Assembly (NCBI GenBank): GCA_031257775.1
Contig: JAIROA010000057.1
Coordinates: 1-49,973 of the forward strand
Direction: 5' to 3'
Length of the DNA stretch: 49,973 bases
From: Synergistaceae bacterium
GTDB taxonomy: Bacteria > Synergistota > Synergistia > Synergistales > Synergistaceae
In this document: in pieces, positions 8,852 to 15,752 of the stretch
How positions within the stretch are numbered: position 1 is the first letter of the stretch
Layout of the letters: each line of letters opens with the position of its first letter
The notes under the pieces: generated by a model
Told to the model about the DNA's origin: nothing
Databases searched by the model: none
The model's input: the letters and a program-made list of their open reading frames with translations, nothing else
Position numbers and translations under genes: made by a program

Positions 8852-9499
8852 ATGAAAACATATGACACGTACATCATTGAGTCGAAGGAGATGCTGGATA
8901 GCTGCCCCCTATTCCGCGTCGATAACGTGCTGTGGGACAGCAAGATCGCTCCGGCTACCGAGGGGCGGATGGGGTACGTGAGCGGCAAGGGCCTTTTCGT
9001 CCGGATGACCTCGAACGACCCTGACCCGCTCCGCACGATGACGAACCACATGGATATGGTTTGCCGTGACAGCGCGGTCGAGGCGTTTTTCGCCTTCCCG
9101 GACGCGCCAGCCTCGCCTGGGGAGGATTACAGGCCTGACGACGGCGGCCTTTATTTTAACTTCGAGATTAACGCGAACGGAGCGATGTACGCGAAGACGG
9201 GGCGCGGCAGGAAGGGACGGATGCCGTTGCTTCCAGAGGAGATGGAGGCTACGGGCGTGAGCGCGCGTATTTTTCAGGGTTGCTGGGAAGCCGAGTTTCT
9301 CGTGCCTCTGCCGCTTTTGAGGCGCCTTGCCGGGATTGATGAATATAAGCCCGATGACGTTTTCTTCTGCAACTTCTATAAAATTTCAGAAACCCCCGAG
9401 ATAGAGCATTATATGGCGTTCAGCCCGATCGAATCCGAACGGCCGAATTTTCACCTGCCGAGATTTTTTGCCAGATCCACCGTGAGGGAGCTGCCGTGA
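8852..9499 (+). CDS. CBM9-like carbohydrate-binding domain protein
   Basis: 215 residues. The sequence has the pattern of the stand-alone CBM9-like/DOMON-type domain: an early W-D, VCRDSAVEAFFAFP near residue 70, LYFNFEINANGAMYAKTGRGR near 102, and W-E-A-E-F-L-VPLPLL near 148. There is no signal peptide, so it appears cytoplasmic or leaderless. Family 9-like proteins bind sugars or sugar acids; no catalytic residues are evident. It lies between a PTS permease and a sugar-binding protein, which suggests carbohydrate use, but the substrate is unknown. AGAGGTGG provides the ribosome site. Confidence 0.7.
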   Translation: MKTYDTYIIESKEMLDSCPLFRVDNVLWDSKIAPATEGRMGYVSGKGLFVRMTSNDPDPLRTMTNHMDMVCRDSAVEAFFAFPDAPASPGEDYRPDDGGLYFNFEINANGAMYAKTGRGRKGRMPLLPEEMEATGVSARIFQGCWEAEFLVPLPLLRRLAGIDEYKPDDVFFCNFYKISETPEIEHYMAFSPIESERPNFHLPRFFARSTVRELP

Positions 9500-9576
9500 G
9501 GGGCATTGGCGACATTGGGGAGAAGGCGCAGGTCCTCTCCTACGTTACGCCCCTGCTCCTCGCCCCTGCTCTCGCG

Positions 9577-9605
9577 TTGACAAAATTTTTCTCACGTGAT
9601 AACCT
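9577..9605 (+). promoter_or_regulatory. Promoter of the sugar-binding protein gene
   Basis: Perfect TTGACA (9577-9582), 17-base spacer, weak -10 TAACCT (9600-9605). The leader runs about 50 bases to AGGAGGT (9647-9653). Confidence 0.5.
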
Positions 9606-9660
9606 GATTTTGTTGCCTATGTTACCCAAAAATTCAATAAAATCTTAGGAGGTCTGCGCA

Positions 9661-10611
9661 ATGAAAAGAGTGGTTGTTGTTTTGCTTGCTATCGTAACGA
9701 TATGCGGGTTGGTTATCGGGGGCGGCGTAGGCCCTGCGTCCGCGGCGCCATATAAGATCGGCATACTCGCACCGGCCGTCACGCACGGATGGGTCGCGGG
9801 CGTCGCTTATTACGCGGAACAGCGCTGCAAGGAGCTCGTGGCGGAAAATAAAGCGGCTTACACCATGTACACGAGCGAAAACGCGGAGCAGATGACGTCT
9901 CAGCTTGACGATCTGGAGAGCTGGGGCGCGCAGGCCATCATCGCGTTTCCTCAGTGGGCGGGGATGGAAGTTCCTATCCAGGCCGCTATTGACAGGGGCA
10001 TAAAGGTCGTAAACTTCGACATAGAGATCAACGCCAAGGGAGTCTATCGCGTATCTGGCAACAACGAGGACATGGGCGTTCAGGGCGCTAATTACATTGT
10101 CGGCAAAGTGGGCAAGGATGCGACCGTGGTGATACTTGAGGTGCCTACGTCCGGCTCTGTCTCAGAGCTCCGCAAGAAGGGTTTCCTAGACACTGTTAAA
10201 AACATCGCCCCCAACCTCAAAATCTCCACCTACGCGACAAAGTTCACCCGTGAGGACGGGCTGCGGGACTTCGCAGACATCCTAACCGCGAACAATAAGA
10301 TCGACGCCGTTTACTCCATGGACGACGAAACCTCCATAGGGGTGCTGCAGGCCATAAAAGAGGCCAAGCGCTCTGACATCAAGGTCGTGACGGGCGGCGG
10401 CGGCTGCCAGGAGTACTTCAAGATGATGCCGGAGGACAATAGCATCTGGATACAGAGCGCGCTCTACAGCCCGATGATGGTCATGGACGCGGTCAACATG
10501 GCGGTGGACTTGCTCGACGGCAAAAAAGTCGACCCGGTAAAGATCATCCCGACCACGATAGTCGACCGCACGAATTACGAGAAATTCATAGACCCGACGT
10601 CGCCTTATTGA
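9661..10611 (+). CDS. Sugar ABC transporter periplasmic-binding protein (RbsB type)
   Basis: 316 residues. Signal peptide (MKRVVVVLLAIV, cleavage near ASAAP at residue 29-30) followed by a type-I periplasmic-binding fold starting YKIGILAP. The pattern GANYIVGKVGKDATVVILE, then DGLRDFADILTANNKIDAVYSMDDETSIGVLQAI and GVLQAIKEA, is that of Peripla_BP_4 (ribose/allose/galactose binders). The sugar cannot be read from sequence. It has its own promoter and a strong terminator, and its probable ATPase and permease are 3.6 kb downstream, beyond two tRNAs and a sulfur operon, an unusual split. Confidence 0.85.
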   Translation: MKRVVVVLLAIVTICGLVIGGGVGPASAAPYKIGILAPAVTHGWVAGVAYYAEQRCKELVAENKAAYTMYTSENAEQMTSQLDDLESWGAQAIIAFPQWAGMEVPIQAAIDRGIKVVNFDIEINAKGVYRVSGNNEDMGVQGANYIVGKVGKDATVVILEVPTSGSVSELRKKGFLDTVKNIAPNLKISTYATKFTREDGLRDFADILTANNKIDAVYSMDDETSIGVLQAIKEAKRSDIKVVTGGGGCQEYFKMMPEDNSIWIQSALYSPMMVMDAVNMAVDLLDGKKVDPVKIIPTTIVDRTNYEKFIDPTSPY

Positions 10612-10646
10612 CAGGCGTAGTTGAATAGTTGCCGCTGAACCGAAAA

Positions 10647-10682
10647 AACGGCCGGCCCCCGCGCGACAGAGGCCGGCCGTTT
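10647..10682 (+). terminator. Strong intrinsic terminator after the sugar-binding protein
   Basis: A 10-11 bp stem AACGGCCGGCC with GGCCGGCCGTT (10671-10681), loop of 13, ending in TTT and preceded by AAAAAA, so it may act in both directions. Confidence 0.75.
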
Positions 10683-10685
10683 CGT

Positions 10686-10713
10686 GTCATGCCTGCCAGA
10701 CAGCCATATCATG
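10686..10713. repeat. 28 bp quasi-palindromic repeat, copy 1
   Basis: Matches 14172-14199 at 24 of 28 positions (GTCATG, then CTGCC, ending CATATCATG). The inner 19 bases also match the reverse complement of copy 2 at 16 of 19, because the unit is nearly palindromic. Copy 2 overlaps the promoter of the sugar ABC ATPase gene. Confidence 0.6.
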
Positions 10714-10756
10714 GCACCGATCCGATAGATTGGAGCAGAACAGAGGCGAGCGCCAA

Positions 10757-10779
10757 AAACCCGCCTTGCGGGCGGGTTT
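10757..10779 (-). terminator. Terminator of the tRNA transcript
   Basis: Minus strand: AAACCCGCC, loop of 5, GGCGGGTTT, then TT. 9 bp stem with T-run; it lies about 40 bases past the 3' end of tRNA-Gly. Confidence 0.75.
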
Positions 10780-10819
10780 CCTGTTCATTTTAGACGGTAT
10801 CGAATTGAGTTGGATTGAT

Positions 10820-10896
10820 TGGAGCGGGAAACGGGATTCGAACCCGCGACCTACGGCTTGGAAGGCCATCGCTCTAGCCAGCTGAGCTATTCCCGC
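10820..10896 (-). tRNA. tRNA-Gly (anticodon TCC)
   Basis: 77 bases including encoded CCA. Acceptor GCGGGAA pairs with TTCCCGC; D-arm GCTC/GAGC; anticodon loop CTTCCAA; T-loop TTCGAAT with stem GCGGG/CCCGT. Cotranscribed with tRNA-Pro, 18 bases apart. Confidence 0.97.
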
Positions 10897-10914
10897 TTAT
10901 CCAGTTTACTCTAC

Positions 10915-10992
10915 TGGTCGGGGCGAAAGGATTCGAACCTTCGACCCCCTGCTCCCAAAGCAGGTGCGCTAACCAGACTGCGCTACGCCCCG
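10915..10992 (-). tRNA. tRNA-Pro (anticodon TGG)
   Basis: 78 bases including encoded CCA. Acceptor CGGGGCG pairs with CGCCCCG; anticodon stem CCTGC/GCAGG with loop TTTGGGA; T-arm GAAGG/CCTTT around TTCGAAT. Confidence 0.97.
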
Positions 10993-11044
10993 ACATGGAA
11001 ACGACGGAGGAGCTTAAGCTACGCTCCTCGAATTCACGGGAGCA

Positions 11045-11073
11045 ATCATATCCGCGGTTTATCTTTATGTCAA
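11045..11073 (-). promoter_or_regulatory. Promoter of the tRNA-Pro/tRNA-Gly unit
   Basis: Minus strand: perfect TTGACA (11068-11073), 17-base spacer, TATGAT (11045-11050). It sits about 50 bases before tRNA-Pro; the leader contains a short GAGGAGC/GCTCCTC hairpin. Confidence 0.75.
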
Positions 11074-11158
11074 GGTGCCGCCGCCCACCTCGAAACACAG
11101 ATTGATGAGTTGAAAATCCTGTGGATGTAGTCTATTTCTGGGTTCAAGAGATTTTACT

Positions 11159-11179
11159 TTTTCACCCAACGGGTGAAAA
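11159..11179. repeat. Perfect 9 bp hairpin in the gap between the tRNA and sulfur-operon promoters
   Basis: TTTTCACCC, loop AAC, GGGTGAAAA. It lies in the roughly 200-base gap between the divergent promoters at 11045-11073 and 11276-11304, in which I see no coding sequence. Flanking A/T runs on both sides allow a weak bidirectional terminator or an operator. Confidence 0.45.
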
Positions 11180-11275
11180 TTCGATTTTGCTTGAATCGGC
11201 AATATCACCATTCTCAGAACCATTTTCAAGTACCCCAACCCATGGTTTCTCAACGACACACAACGACAAACGTCC

Positions 11276-11304
11276 TTGACAAAATACAGGCGGCATTATA
11301 ATAT
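11276..11304 (+). promoter_or_regulatory. Promoter of the sulfite-reductase/sulfur-carrier operon
   Basis: Perfect TTGACA (11276-11281) with TAATAT at 17 bases (11299-11304); an overlapping TATAAT lies at 15 bases. Leader of about 85 bases; no known riboswitch fold recognised in it. Confidence 0.7.
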
Positions 11305-11394
11305 CCGCAATGATGCAATATACCTATCAGTTTAATATGTTTTAATGTCCGGTATTGGCGCCGATTGATTATTATTCGCGGAAGAGGTGGAGGT

Positions 11395-12261
11395 ATGACG
11401 GCGGTTGACTACAAGGCCCTTAAAAATGGCGGTTTCATGCGCCAGAAGCAGAAAGACAACTTTTCGTTGCGTCTCAAGGTAATAGGCGGGAACCTCACCG
11501 CGGAGCAGTTGTTCGCGATAGCCAATGTCGCCGTAAAGTTCGGCGCGGGGCGCGTACACCTGACTTCGCGGCAGGGCGTGGAAATACCGTTTATAAAACT
11601 GAAGGATATAGACGCTGTAAAATCTGAACTGCTCGACGGAGGGGTGCATACGGGAGTGTGCGGCCCCAGGGTACGCACCGTCACGGCGTGTCAGGGAAGC
11701 GACATCTGCCCGAGCGGATGTATAGCGACCTACCAGCTCGCCGTAGAAATTTCCGAGAGGTATTTCGGCAGAGGGCTGCCCCATAAGTTTAAATTCGGTG
11801 TCACGGGCTGTCAGAACAATTGCCTCAAGGCGGAGGAGAATGACCTTGGGATTAAAGGCGCTTACCTTATAAAGTGGGAGAAAGGCTTGTGTACGCTCTG
11901 TGGCGTGTGCGTCAAGGCGTGCCGCCAAAATGCGATAAAAATATCAGAGAGTTCTATCGAATTGGAGAAAGTATCATGCAATTACTGCGGGAGATGCGTT
12001 AAATCGTGCCCGTCTGGGGCTTGGCAGGGGGAACCCGGCTATATCGTTTCCTTTGGCGGCACTTTCGGAAACAAAATCGCCAAGGGTAAGGAGTTGGTGC
12101 CGATCACGGCTGACAAAACGTCCCTTTTCCGCCTGGCTGACGCCGCGGTTGATTTTTTTGCCGAACACGCACACCCGGGAGAGCGTTTTCGCGCCGCAAT
12201 AGAGCGCGTCGGGTGGGATACCTTTAGTGACGCGATAGCGAAGGCGCACGCAGATGGATAA
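11395..12261 (+). CDS. Siroheme/4Fe-4S sulfite (or nitrite) reductase-like protein with two ferredoxin clusters
   Basis: 288 residues. N-terminal half is the NIR/SIR ferredoxin-like domain. The siroheme-linked 4Fe-4S ligands are complete: CX5C near residue 99 (CQGSDIC) and CX3C near 139 (CQNNC). Two ferredoxin motifs follow, CTLCGVCVKAC near 166 and CNYCGRCVKSC near 194. This single-subunit layout resembles AsrC-type and other small anaerobic sulfite reductases, which reduce sulfite to sulfide. First gene of a tight five-gene operon with sulfur-transfer proteins, so supplying sulfide for carrier thiocarboxylation is the likely role. ATG 11395 follows GGTGGAGG; the frame extends 30 bases further upstream without a better start. 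Confidence 0.85.
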   Translation: MTAVDYKALKNGGFMRQKQKDNFSLRLKVIGGNLTAEQLFAIANVAVKFGAGRVHLTSRQGVEIPFIKLKDIDAVKSELLDGGVHTGVCGPRVRTVTACQGSDICPSGCIATYQLAVEISERYFGRGLPHKFKFGVTGCQNNCLKAEENDLGIKGAYLIKWEKGLCTLCGVCVKACRQNAIKISESSIELEKVSCNYCGRCVKSCPSGAWQGEPGYIVSFGGTFGNKIAKGKELVPITADKTSLFRLADAAVDFFAEHAHPGERFRAAIERVGWDTFSDAIAKAHADG

Positions 12262-12508
12262 TGCGGCAGCTGATTTCGGTATTGACCTGACGGTTGACAT
12301 AACCGACGTGGTGTGTCCCATCACTTTCGTCAAGGCAAAGGTGGCGCTTGAGGACTTGACGGACGGACAAGTGGCCTCGATACGTATGAACGATGGAGAA
12401 CCTGTTCAAAACGTCCCGCGCAGCGTCAAGGAAGAAGGGCATAAGATCCTGAAACTGCTGGATAACAGGGACGGCACGTACAGCCTGATCGTGAGGAAGG
12501 TTGGCTGA
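12254..12508 (+). CDS. TusA/SirA-like sulfur-transfer protein
   Basis: 84 residues. Carries the TusA-family core: Cys21 in VVCPITFVKAKVALEDL, followed by an acidic turn and a GDGTYS-like beta strand. The conserved Cys-Pro carries persulfide sulfur in relatives. It overlaps the end of the reductase gene by 8 bases, so translation is probably coupled. In the W. succinogenes homocysteine cluster a SirA-like protein is also present. Confidence 0.85.
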   Translation: MDNAAADFGIDLTVDITDVVCPITFVKAKVALEDLTDGQVASIRMNDGEPVQNVPRSVKEEGHKILKLLDNRDGTYSLIVRKVG

Positions 12509-12528
12509 CAGCGAAAGGGGAAGACGTA

Positions 12529-12735
12529 ATGAACATAATTGTATCCGGGGTAAAAAAAGAGTATCCGGAAGGTTTGACCGTACAATCTCTCATCGAAGCG
12601 GAAAACGTGGAGGCACAAATGTACGTCACTGTCTCGGTGAATGAGGAGTTCGTGAAAAACGCGGAGTTTGCCGACACGGTGCTGAGTGAAAATGACAGCG
12701 TCGAGTTCCTGTACTTCATGGGCGGAGGGATTTGA
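12529..12735 (+). CDS. ThiS/MoaD-like sulfur-carrier protein with blocked C-terminus (GGGI); HcyS-like
   Basis: 68 residues, beta-grasp ubiquitin-like fold: MNIIVSG start, central VSVNEEFV, and C-terminal DSVEFLYFMGGGI. Working ThiS, MoaD and CysO end in Gly-Gly; here an extra Ile follows the glycines. In HcyS and QbsE type carriers such extra residues are removed by a partner JAMM protease, and that protease is encoded three genes on. Predicted role: adenylated by the neighbouring E1, converted to a thiocarboxylate, and used as sulfur donor. AAAGGGGAAG lies just before the ATG. Confidence 0.85.
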   Translation: MNIIVSGVKKEYPEGLTVQSLIEAENVEAQMYVTVSVNEEFVKNAEFADTVLSENDSVEFLYFMGGGI

Positions 12736-13544
12736 TGTCTTCCTTTTCAAACGAACAGCTGGAGCGATACTCCAGGCATATTATCCTGCGCGAAGTAGGC
12801 GTGAAAGGTCAGGATCGCCTGCTGAAAGCGCGTGTCCTGATAATTGGCGCGGGAGGTCTTGGCGCGCCCGCCGCCATGTATCTCGCCGCCGCCGGGGTCG
12901 GCGTCCTGGGGATTGCGGACGCGGACGCTGTCGAACTATCCAATCTGCAAAGGCAGATCATACACGGAACGCCGGATATAGGGAAGCCAAAGGCAGAATC
13001 CGCCCGCGCCTCGATGGAGCGAATCAACCCAGAAATAAAGGTCAACGCGTATCAGACGTATGTCTCAGCCGCCAACGTGATGGATCTGATGGCTGATTAC
13101 GACTTCGTCATTGACGGGACTGACAATTTCGCCGCGAAGTTCCTTATCAACGATGCGTGTGTCATCGCCCGGAAGCCCTTTTCTCATGCGGGCATAATCC
13201 GTTTTCAGGGCCAGCTCTTTACCTATGTTCCCGGAAATGGGCCATGCTACCGCTGCATCTTTGATTCGCCCCCTCCTCCGGATGCCGTGCCCACTTGCAG
13301 CCAGGCCGGGGTCATTGGGGCTATGGGCGGAGTGATTGGCAGCCTCCAGGCGATGGAAGCGGTTAAATTCATAACAGGCGCGGGAAATTTGCTAACCGGC
13401 TCGCTCCTCACCTGTGACGCGCTCCGGATGGAGTTCAGGAAAGTGCGGCTCCATAGGAGAAGGGAATGTCAAGTCTGCGGAGACCGCCCATCCATAACGG
13501 CGCCTTTCGACTACGCCGCGCCCGTGTGCGATATAGCGCCGTGA
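12735..13544 (+). CDS. ThiF/MoeB/HesA-family E1-like adenylyltransferase; HcyF-like
   Basis: 269 residues. Rossmann ATP-binding motif GAGGLGAP near residue 38, the adenylation-site DGTDNF near 127, and two zinc Cys pairs (CYRC near 172 and CQVC near 248). A Cys in VPTCSQAG near 186 sits where the catalytic Cys of MoeB/ThiF lies. No rhodanese domain is attached. It activates the carrier's C-terminal Gly as an acyl-adenylate. The ATG at 12735 overlaps the carrier stop (TGATG) with GGAGGG 5 bases ahead. Confidence 0.9.
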   Translation: MSSFSNEQLERYSRHIILREVGVKGQDRLLKARVLIIGAGGLGAPAAMYLAAAGVGVLGIADADAVELSNLQRQIIHGTPDIGKPKAESARASMERINPEIKVNAYQTYVSAANVMDLMADYDFVIDGTDNFAAKFLINDACVIARKPFSHAGIIRFQGQLFTYVPGNGPCYRCIFDSPPPPDAVPTCSQAGVIGAMGGVIGSLQAMEAVKFITGAGNLLTGSLLTCDALRMEFRKVRLHRRRECQVCGDRPSITAPFDYAAPVCDIAP

Positions 13545-13972
13545 GCGGCACGAACAGCGGCTACAGGCTGCGGATCGCAAGGCGTGATTACGGCGTTATT
13601 GAGGGCCACGCGAGGTCGGGATTGCCCAACGAATCCTGCGGCTTGATAGCAGGGCGGGTAGAGGGCTTCGTGAAAATTGTCGAACGCGTGTACCCGCTTA
13701 CCAACATCGACTCCAGTGAAGAACACTTTACCATCGAGCCGCATGAACAGCTCCGCGCTATCCTGGATATGCGCAAGAGCGGTCTTGTCCCGCTCGGCAA
13801 CTTCCACTCTCATCCCAATACCCCTGCCCGCCCCTCCGATGAGGACATCCGCCTAGCCCTCGACCCGTCCGCGAGTTACCTTATTATATCGCTGGCTTCC
13901 GAGACGCCGGTGATGAGGGCCTTTCACATAGAGTCAGGCATCGCCGCGGCCGAAGAAATAGAGATAGTGTGA
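13541..13972 (+). CDS. JAMM/MPN-family metalloprotease (Mec/HcyD/QbsD type)
   Basis: 143 residues. Shows the zinc site HXHX7SX2D as HSHPNTPARPSDED near residue 88, and an upstream Glu in LPNESCGLIAG near 28. Relatives clip residues or amino acids joined to the C-terminus of sulfur carriers (Mec on CysO-Cys, QbsD on QbsE, HcyD on HcyS). Here it should expose Gly-Gly on the GGGI carrier and/or release the carrier-bound product. The GTG at 13541 overlaps the E1 stop codon (GTGA) and has no own Shine-Dalgarno, pointing to coupled translation. Confidence 0.85.
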   Translation: MSGTNSGYRLRIARRDYGVIEGHARSGLPNESCGLIAGRVEGFVKIVERVYPLTNIDSSEEHFTIEPHEQLRAILDMRKSGLVPLGNFHSHPNTPARPSDEDIRLALDPSASYLIISLASETPVMRAFHIESGIAAAEEIEIV

Positions 13973-13988
13973 GCTGAACGATGAAAGT

Positions 13989-14104
13989 TTAAGGAAAGGC
14001 TGATTTATCGTTAGGGGCCTAAAGGGTGAAGATTTCAACCCTTGCAACAACTGGGCTCTTAAACGTTGAATGTCATTTAGGCGAATTAATCAGCGTTTCC
14101 TTAA
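13989..14104. mobile_element. 116 bp MITE-like element with imperfect terminal inverted repeats
   Basis: The left end TTAAGGAAAGGCTGATT and right end (reverse complement) TTAAGGAAACGCTGATT match over 17 positions with one difference. Further imperfect pairing continues inwards (CCTAAA on both sides). TTAA at both ends may be part of the repeat or a target duplication. An inner hairpin (GGGTGAA/TTCAACCC) is present. No coding sequence. It lies just after the sulfur operon. Confidence 0.5.
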
Positions 14105-14171
14105 CTTCAAGATGCAGCCGTTTCAGGCGGCGGAGAGCGTTATCCACGTGTTTGGCGGCTGGCTGTTTCGC

Positions 14172-14199
14172 GTCATGGCTGCCTGAGAGGCATATCATG
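14172..14199. repeat. 28 bp quasi-palindromic repeat, copy 2
   Basis: Partner of 10686-10713 (24 of 28 identical). It occupies the -35 to -10 stretch of the promoter at 14198-14206, a position expected for an operator. Confidence 0.6.
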
Positions 14200-14206
14200 T
14201 TATAAT
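14198..14206 (+). promoter_or_regulatory. Extended -10 promoter of the sugar ABC ATPase/permease genes
   Basis: TGT followed by perfect TATAAT (14201-14206). No -35 consensus at the matching distance. Leader about 22 bases with AGGAG before the GTG start. Confidence 0.6.
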
Positions 14207-14234
14207 TGGGACAAGCCGAAACACAGGAGCGTGA

Positions 14235-15752
14235 GTGCCTACGAAACTGGAAATGAAGGGCATAAACAAGGCCTTTGGCCCGAATATGGCATTGAAGGAC
14301 GTCGATTTTGCGCTATCAGGCGGTGAGATCTGCGCTCTTTTGGGGGAAAACGGCGCCGGAAAGTCGACATTGATGAACGTCCTGGGAGGCGTGTTTCCTG
14401 CTGACTCGGGCGAGATATATATCAACGGGGAAAGACGTAAGTTTTCTAAGCCTGCCGACTCGCTCAACGCGGGCATAGCCTTCATTCATCAGGAGCTGAA
14501 CCTCATAAACGACCTTCCCGTTTATGAAAATATGTTCATAGGCAGAGAGCAGCGCGTCGGCGGGAAAAGCGCTCGGAACGGAGGAATGTTCGGCCTGCTC
14601 GATCTGGAGCGCATGAGGCGCGAGACGGAGGAAATGTTTCAGAGGATGGGGATGGATCTCGACCCGTCCGTCATGGTCAGAAGCCTTGACGCGTCGTACA
14701 AGCAGATCGTTGAAATAACCAGGGCTGTCATGATGAACGCGTCTTTAATAATAATGGACGAACCGACGACATCGCTCACGGACACTGAGATAGAGCGGGT
14801 GTTCCGGATGATGCGGACATTGAGCGGGCAGGGCGTAGGCATCGTCTTCATCTCGCACAAGCTCCGCGAGGTCATGCAGCTATGCACGCGCTACGCCGTG
14901 CTGAGGGACGGAAGGATGGTCGCTGAGGGCGCGGTTTCGGATGTGACGACGGACGATCTCGCCCGCTATATGGTGGGGCATGATGTCCGCACGGAAACGT
15001 TGCAGCATAAACGCGGCCTTGGGAAGAGCGTGCTTAGGGGGGAGTGCCTTTCCGACTCCGTTCACTTTTCCGGCGTCAGCTTCGATGTCCGAGCGGGCGA
15101 GGTTCTGGGGGTGACGGGCCTTCTGGGCGACGGGCGCAGCGAGCTTTTCCTTTCTATTTTTGGCGCCGGCAGCGACTATACGGGGCAGATATACATCGAG
15201 GACATGCCGGTAAAGCTCCGCGGCACGACTCAGGCCCTTGGCTACGGCATAGCCTATTTGCCGCGCAACCGCAAGGAAAACGGGATCATAAAGGACATGG
15301 ACATACTCGAAAACGCGTCGATCACGATATGGCCGATCATATCGAGGCTCGGCTTCATTGACAGGGCGCGTCAGGACAGTCTCTTCGAGGAGCAGGCGCG
15401 CAGGCTCCGCATAAAGATGGGGCGGAAGACCGACATCGTGACGAGCCTCTCTGGCGGCAATCAGCAGAAAGTCGTGCTTTCGAAGTGGCTCTCCTCCAAC
15501 CCGAAAGTGCTTATTCTCGACAACCCGACTCAGGGCGTGGACGTAGGCGCGAAGGAAGAGATATACGATATCATCATGAGCCTCGCGGACGAGGGGGTAG
15601 CCGTCATAGTGCTGTCGAGCGAGGCGCAGGAGGTTATCCGCGTCTGCGACAGGGCGATTGTCATGTATCATGGCACTGTGATGGGGGAAACGTCCGGCAG
15701 CGAGATGAACGAGCACAACATAATGAGGTTAGCGACTGGAGGGCTTCCATGA
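14235..15752 (+). CDS. Sugar ABC transporter ATP-binding protein, double-domain RbsA/MglA type
   Basis: 505 residues with two tandem nucleotide-binding domains. Domain 1: Walker A GENGAGKST near residue 38, Walker B LIIMDEPTTSL near 171. Domain 2: degenerate P-loop GLLGDGRSE near 296 and signature LSGGNQQKVVLSKWL near 401, as normal for this family. It powers import of a monosaccharide with the next gene's permease. GTG 14235 follows AGGAG by about 6 bases; an ATG 18 bases later is possible. Confidence 0.9.
   Translation: MPTKLEMKGINKAFGPNMALKDVDFALSGGEICALLGENGAGKSTLMNVLGGVFPADSGEIYINGERRKFSKPADSLNAGIAFIHQELNLINDLPVYENMFIGREQRVGGKSARNGGMFGLLDLERMRRETEEMFQRMGMDLDPSVMVRSLDASYKQIVEITRAVMMNASLIIMDEPTTSLTDTEIERVFRMMRTLSGQGVGIVFISHKLREVMQLCTRYAVLRDGRMVAEGAVSDVTTDDLARYMVGHDVRTETLQHKRGLGKSVLRGECLSDSVHFSGVSFDVRAGEVLGVTGLLGDGRSELFLSIFGAGSDYTGQIYIEDMPVKLRGTTQALGYGIAYLPRNRKENGIIKDMDILENASITIWPIISRLGFIDRARQDSLFEEQARRLRIKMGRKTDIVTSLSGGNQQKVVLSKWLSSNPKVLILDNPTQGVDVGAKEEIYDIIMSLADEGVAVIVLSSEAQEVIRVCDRAIVMYHGTVMGETSGSEMNEHNIMRLATGGLP

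Noticed and set aside
14880-15716. 278-codon minus-strand frame inside the sugar ABC ATPase gene
   Set aside because: Antisense shadow of a well-supported two-domain ATPase; no motif.
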